This document shows, one piece after another, positions 5,842 through 8,531 of a DNA stretch of 8,531 bases. The stretch lies in NCBI GenBank assembly GCA_900555005.1, contig USJM01000069.1, positions 1-8,531 on the forward strand, written 5' to 3'. How positions within the stretch are numbered: the stretch's first letter is position 1; each line of letters opens with the position of its first letter. This DNA comes from an uncultured Lachnospiraceae bacterium. GTDB taxonomy: Bacteria; Bacillota_A; Clostridia; Lachnospirales; Lachnospiraceae. The notes under the pieces are model-generated. The model made no database searches. It worked only from the letters and a program-made list of their open reading frames with translations, and was not told where the DNA came from. A program made the translations under genes and the position numbers.

Positions 5842-7530
5842 ATGGCTGAGAATACGAAAATTCTGTCCGCGGAGGATGCGGAGAAGCTGCTGCGGCCGAT
5901 TGACGAGCATATCGGGGAGATTCAGAAGAAGATTGATGCCCTTCGCGTTGACGGTGCGGATAAGGTAGCGGAGCTGACCGACGAACTGAGAATGGCGAAG
6001 GAAAGCAAAACGCTGACGGCAGAGCAGAAGGAGAAGATCCGCAAAAAAGATGAGGCGCTGCTGTCAGAGGCAAAGAAGACGGAAGCGGCGAACAAGGCGC
6101 AGGTTGAAAAGCTGATCGCGGAGGGAGAAGCGTACCTGAAGGCACACTATAATACGGAGTATCTTGACAAAATCAAGGCATCCGGTGCAGGAGAGCGGGA
6201 GGCTGCCGCAGCAACCTATTCCAGGAAAGTGGAAGCCCTGAAGGCGGAGCATGAGAAGAGCCTCGCGGCGCTGAAGGGGAAACTGGCTTCGGCTTCCGGC
6301 GAAGAGAAGACAACGCTCCAGAAAGAGATCAAGGACGAGACCTACGTCTTCAAGAACCGGATGTTCGACGCGAAGATGGTCTACAGGAAGGACCTGCAGG
6401 CGGTCAAGGATCGCGAGCATGAAGCCTTCACACACGAATACCATCTGATTGACCTGCTCAGAAAGCGAAGTTTGCCTTCGCACAGCAGAGGGCACAGAGC
6501 AGGGAACTTTCCCGCTACACCTTCTCCTGGAAGCAGTTCTTCCTTAGAAACGGGCTGTATATTGTCATTGTCGCGGTCTTCATCGCGCTGGGCTTCATCA
6601 CACCGGCAGTCAAGCATACGCAGCTGTTACGGCAACCAACATCCTGAACATCCTGCAGCAGGCATCGCCGCGTATGTTCCTTGCGCTTGGCGTTGCAGGA
6701 CTGATCCTCCTGACAGGAACCGACCTTTCAATCGGCCGTATGATGGGTATGGGCATGGTGACCTGCACGATTATCATGCACAAGGGACCGAATACAGGGA
6801 CGGTGTTTGGAAAAGCCTTTGATCTGTCCGGCATGCCGCTGGCCGGCCGCGCGATCTTTGCGCTTGTCCTGACAATTCTGTTCTGCGTCATCTTTACCTC
6901 GATCGCCGGCTTTTTCACCGCTCGGTTTAAGATGCATCCGTTCATCAGTACCATGGCAAACATGCTGATCATCTTCGGCCTCGTTACCTATGCAACGAAG
7001 GGTGTATCTTTCGGTGCAATTGAGAATGCGATCCCGAACGCTGTGATTCCGAAGATCAAGGGCTTCCCGACCATCATTCTCTGGGCAGTGGCAGCCATCG
7101 TCATCGTCTGGTTCATCTGGAACAAGACAAAGTTCGGCAAGTACCTGTATGCAGTCGGTGGAAACCCGGAGGCAGCGGCCGTATCAGGCATCTCTGTCTT
7201 CGCGGTCACACTCGGGCGTTCATGCTGGCCGGCGTTCTGTACGGCTTCGGTGCATGGCTGGAGTGCAACAGAATGATTGGTTCCGGCTCGGCGGCTTACG
7301 GGCAGGGCTGGGATATGGATGCCATCGCGGCCTGCGTCGTCGGAGGTGTCTCATTTACCGGTGGAATCGGTAAGATTTCCGGCGTTGTCGTCGGCGTGCT
7401 GATCTTCACGGCGCTGACCTACTCGCTGACCATTCTCGGCATTGACACGAACCTCCAGTTCGTATTTGAGGGAATTATCATTCTGGCGGCTGTCACGCTG
7501 GACTGCCTGAAGTATGTGCAGAAGAAGTAA
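5842..7530 (+). pseudogene. mglC: Galactose/methyl-galactoside permease MglC with N-terminal coiled-coil extension, interrupted by three frameshifts
   Basis: This is the membrane channel of the sugar importer, partner of MglA and MglB. It reads in three pieces: frame 1 from ATG 5842 (GAGGAGA at 5829-5835) to about 6464; frame 3 from about 6465 to 6613; frame 2 from about 6614 to 7216; then frame 1 again to TAA 7528-7530. Restoring one base at each joint gives about 563 residues. The first 207 or so are very rich in Lys, Glu and Ala with heptad-like spacing and no membrane segment. The first helix (NGLYIVIVAVFIALGFIT) begins near 236. Family motifs then follow in order: FLALGVAGLILLTGTDLSIG, WNKTKFGKYLYAVGGNPEAA, SGISVFAVTL, and DAIAACVVGGVSFTGGIG, ending in DCLKYVQKK. 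E. coli MglC is about 336 residues, so the extra N-terminal length is real. No in-frame stop spoils any piece, so sequencing error is as likely as decay; the pseudogene label is provisional. Confidence 0.85.
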
Positions 7531-7580
7531 TTGAAGAGTTGATGGAAGAACTGGCTGTGTTCTGAGAGATCAGATGGATT

Positions 7581-7620
7581 CAAAAGGTGCCGCAGGGATA
7601 AAGCCCTGGGGCGCCTTTTG
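7581..7620 (+). terminator. Terminator of the mgl operon
   Basis: A 17-position stem pairs 7581-7597 with 7604-7620, with one T-G pair and one G-G mismatch, around the loop ATAAAG. The arms start with CAAAAGG and end with CCTTTTG, so the structure could work on both strands. The T run is short (7616-7619) and lies inside the stem. It sits 50 bases after the mglC stop and before the pfkA promoter. Confidence 0.85.
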
Positions 7621-7638
7621 ATACATGACCGAAAACAG

Positions 7639-7667
7639 TTGTCCGGGAGGGGAAAAAGCACTATACT
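7639..7667 (+). promoter_or_regulatory. Predicted sigma-A promoter of the phosphofructokinase gene
   Basis: A -35 box TTGTCC (7639-7644) and a -10 box TATACT (7662-7667) are separated by 17 bases. Transcription would start near 7674, about 65 bases before the ATG. The position between the mgl terminator and the gene supports independent transcription. Confidence 0.65.
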
Positions 7668-7677
7668 TTGTTAAACA

Positions 7678-7693
7678 GTATGCTTGGGCATAC
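7678..7693 (+). promoter_or_regulatory. Inverted repeat just after the predicted pfkA transcription start
   Basis: GTATGC (7678-7683) and GCATAC (7688-7693) form a perfect 6-bp inverted repeat around TTGG, beginning about four bases past the expected start of transcription. It could be a repressor site or a small 5' mRNA hairpin. It does not match a regulator site that I can name. Confidence 0.4.
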
Positions 7694-7739
7694 GGGGAAA
7701 CAACGGGTGAAATTCATGTAAGGAAAGGCAGGGAGCGGA

Positions 7740-8531
7740 ATGAAGAGAGTAGGTCTGCTGACTTCCGGGGGCGATTGCCAGGCACTGAATGCGACCATGC
7801 GCGGCATCGTAAAGGCATTGTCCAACAACATTGACGAGCTGGAAGTATATGGGTTCATGAACGGCTACCAGGGCATGATTCACGGGGATTACCGGCTTCT
7901 GACAAGCAAGGATTTCTCTGGCATTCTGACAAAGGGCGGAACAATCCTTGGATCTTCCCGCACGCCCTTCAAGACGATCAATGACCCGGACGAGAACGGG
8001 CTGAACAAGGTTGAAGCGATGATGCAGAACTACTACAAGCTTCGCCTGGACTGCCTGTATGTCCTCGGGGGGAACGGGAGCCAGAAGACAGCGAATCTTC
8101 TGAGCGAGAAGGGACTCAATGTCATCCATCTGCCGAAGACCATTGACAATGATATCTGGGGAACTGACATGACGTTCGGGTTCTACAGCGCTGTCAATAT
8201 CGCGACGGAGGCGATTGACTGCATCCACACGACGGCGGCCTCTCACAACCGTGTCTTTATCGTCGAGATCATGGGGCACAAGGTTGGCTGGCTGACGCTG
8301 TACGCCGGGATTGCCGGAGGTGCGGATGTCATCCTGATCCCGGAAATCCCGTACCGGATTGACAAGGTGATCGAGGCTATCAACAAGAGAACAAAGTCAG
8401 GCAAGGGATTCACGGTTCTGGCTGTCGCGGAAGGCGCGGTCTGCGCGGATGATCTGAAGCTTTCCAAGAAGGAATACAAGAAGAAGATGGAAAGCAACCA
8501 CTATCCGTCTGTTGCCTATGAGCTGGCAGCC
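7740..8531 (+). CDS. pfkA: 6-phosphofructokinase, N-terminal part (gene runs off the window)
   Basis: The first 264 codons are present and the frame is open to the window edge. The enzyme phosphorylates fructose 6-phosphate to fructose 1,6-bisphosphate, the committing step of glycolysis, in the cytoplasm. Family motifs are SGGDCQALNA (9-18, normally GGDxPGxN), GGTILGSSRTP (66-76), GGNGS (110-114), PKTIDND (132-138, with the catalytic Asp at 136), and IVEIMGHKVGWLTLYAGIAG from 174. The pair of positions that separates donors (E. coli 104 and 124) is Gly here (G113), as in ATP enzymes, and Lys (K133), as in pyrophosphate enzymes. An Asn (N112) replaces the usual Asp before G113. I expect an ATP enzyme of a Clostridia-type clade, but pyrophosphate use cannot be excluded. 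AGGGAG at 7730-7735 lies four bases before the ATG. The gene follows the mgl terminator and has its own promoter. Confidence 0.9.
   Translation, partial: MKRVGLLTSGGDCQALNATMRGIVKALSNNIDELEVYGFMNGYQGMIHGDYRLLTSKDFSGILTKGGTILGSSRTPFKTINDPDENGLNKVEAMMQNYYKLRLDCLYVLGGNGSQKTANLLSEKGLNVIHLPKTIDNDIWGTDMTFGFYSAVNIATEAIDCIHTTAASHNRVFIVEIMGHKVGWLTLYAGIAGGADVILIPEIPYRIDKVIEAINKRTKSGKGFTVLAVAEGAVCADDLKLSKKEYKKKMESNHYPSVAYELAA

Noticed and set aside
6674..7276. A separate short permease gene starting at ATG 6674
   Set aside because: The ATG lies inside a conserved membrane segment (the preceding codons ILNILQQASPR also fit the family), there is no ribosome site, and it ends at a frameshift, so it is a piece of mglC.

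Overview
The window looks like chromosomal DNA of a moderately GC-rich Clostridia-type Firmicute, most likely Lachnospiraceae. This is inference from strong AGGAGG-like ribosome binding sites, sigma-A type promoters, U-tailed hairpin terminators and the style of the proteins; no rRNA or other taxonomic marker is present. All recognised genes lie on the + strand. No tRNA, rRNA, CRISPR array, insertion sequence or phage gene was seen.

Layout. (1) 1-237: 3' end of a polar amino acid ABC transporter ATPase, closed by a strong terminator (270-306). (2) 372-2724: a promoter, two CobW/COG0523-type P-loop genes and a terminator. The first (496-1626) is a full metal-chaperone GTPase with a tail of 27 His and three CC pairs. 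The second (1680-2624) joins a degenerate CobW-like domain to a C-terminal domain resembling the end of YcgQ/TIGR03943 (DUF1980) proteins. The pair probably serves zinc or another transition metal. (3) 2725-7620: a galactose/glucose (methyl-galactoside) ABC transporter operon, mglB-mglA-mglC, with a near-consensus promoter, a stable hairpin between mglB and mglA, and a terminator. (4) 7639-8531: promoter, 5' hairpin and the first 264 codons of a 6-phosphofructokinase gene.

The most striking result is in the sugar-binding protein. It carries the known ligand residues of the E. coli galactose/glucose-binding protein, but in circularly permuted order. After the signal peptide the mature chain begins at the equivalent of about E. 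coli residue 84, runs to the normal C-terminus, passes through a linker, and only then gives the normal N-terminal segment (about residues 4-82). The signal peptide has no lipobox cysteine, which is unusual for a Gram-positive binding protein. The partner permease has a highly charged, coiled-coil-like cytoplasmic extension of roughly 230 residues before its first membrane helix. Its gene is broken by three apparent one-base deletions, which together return to the original frame. The ATPase MglA is intact.

Together, sugar captured by MglB would be imported by MglC powered by MglA, and hexose phosphate would be committed to glycolysis by the phosphofructokinase next door. The CobW pair and the amino acid transporter look like unrelated neighbouring units, separated by terminators.
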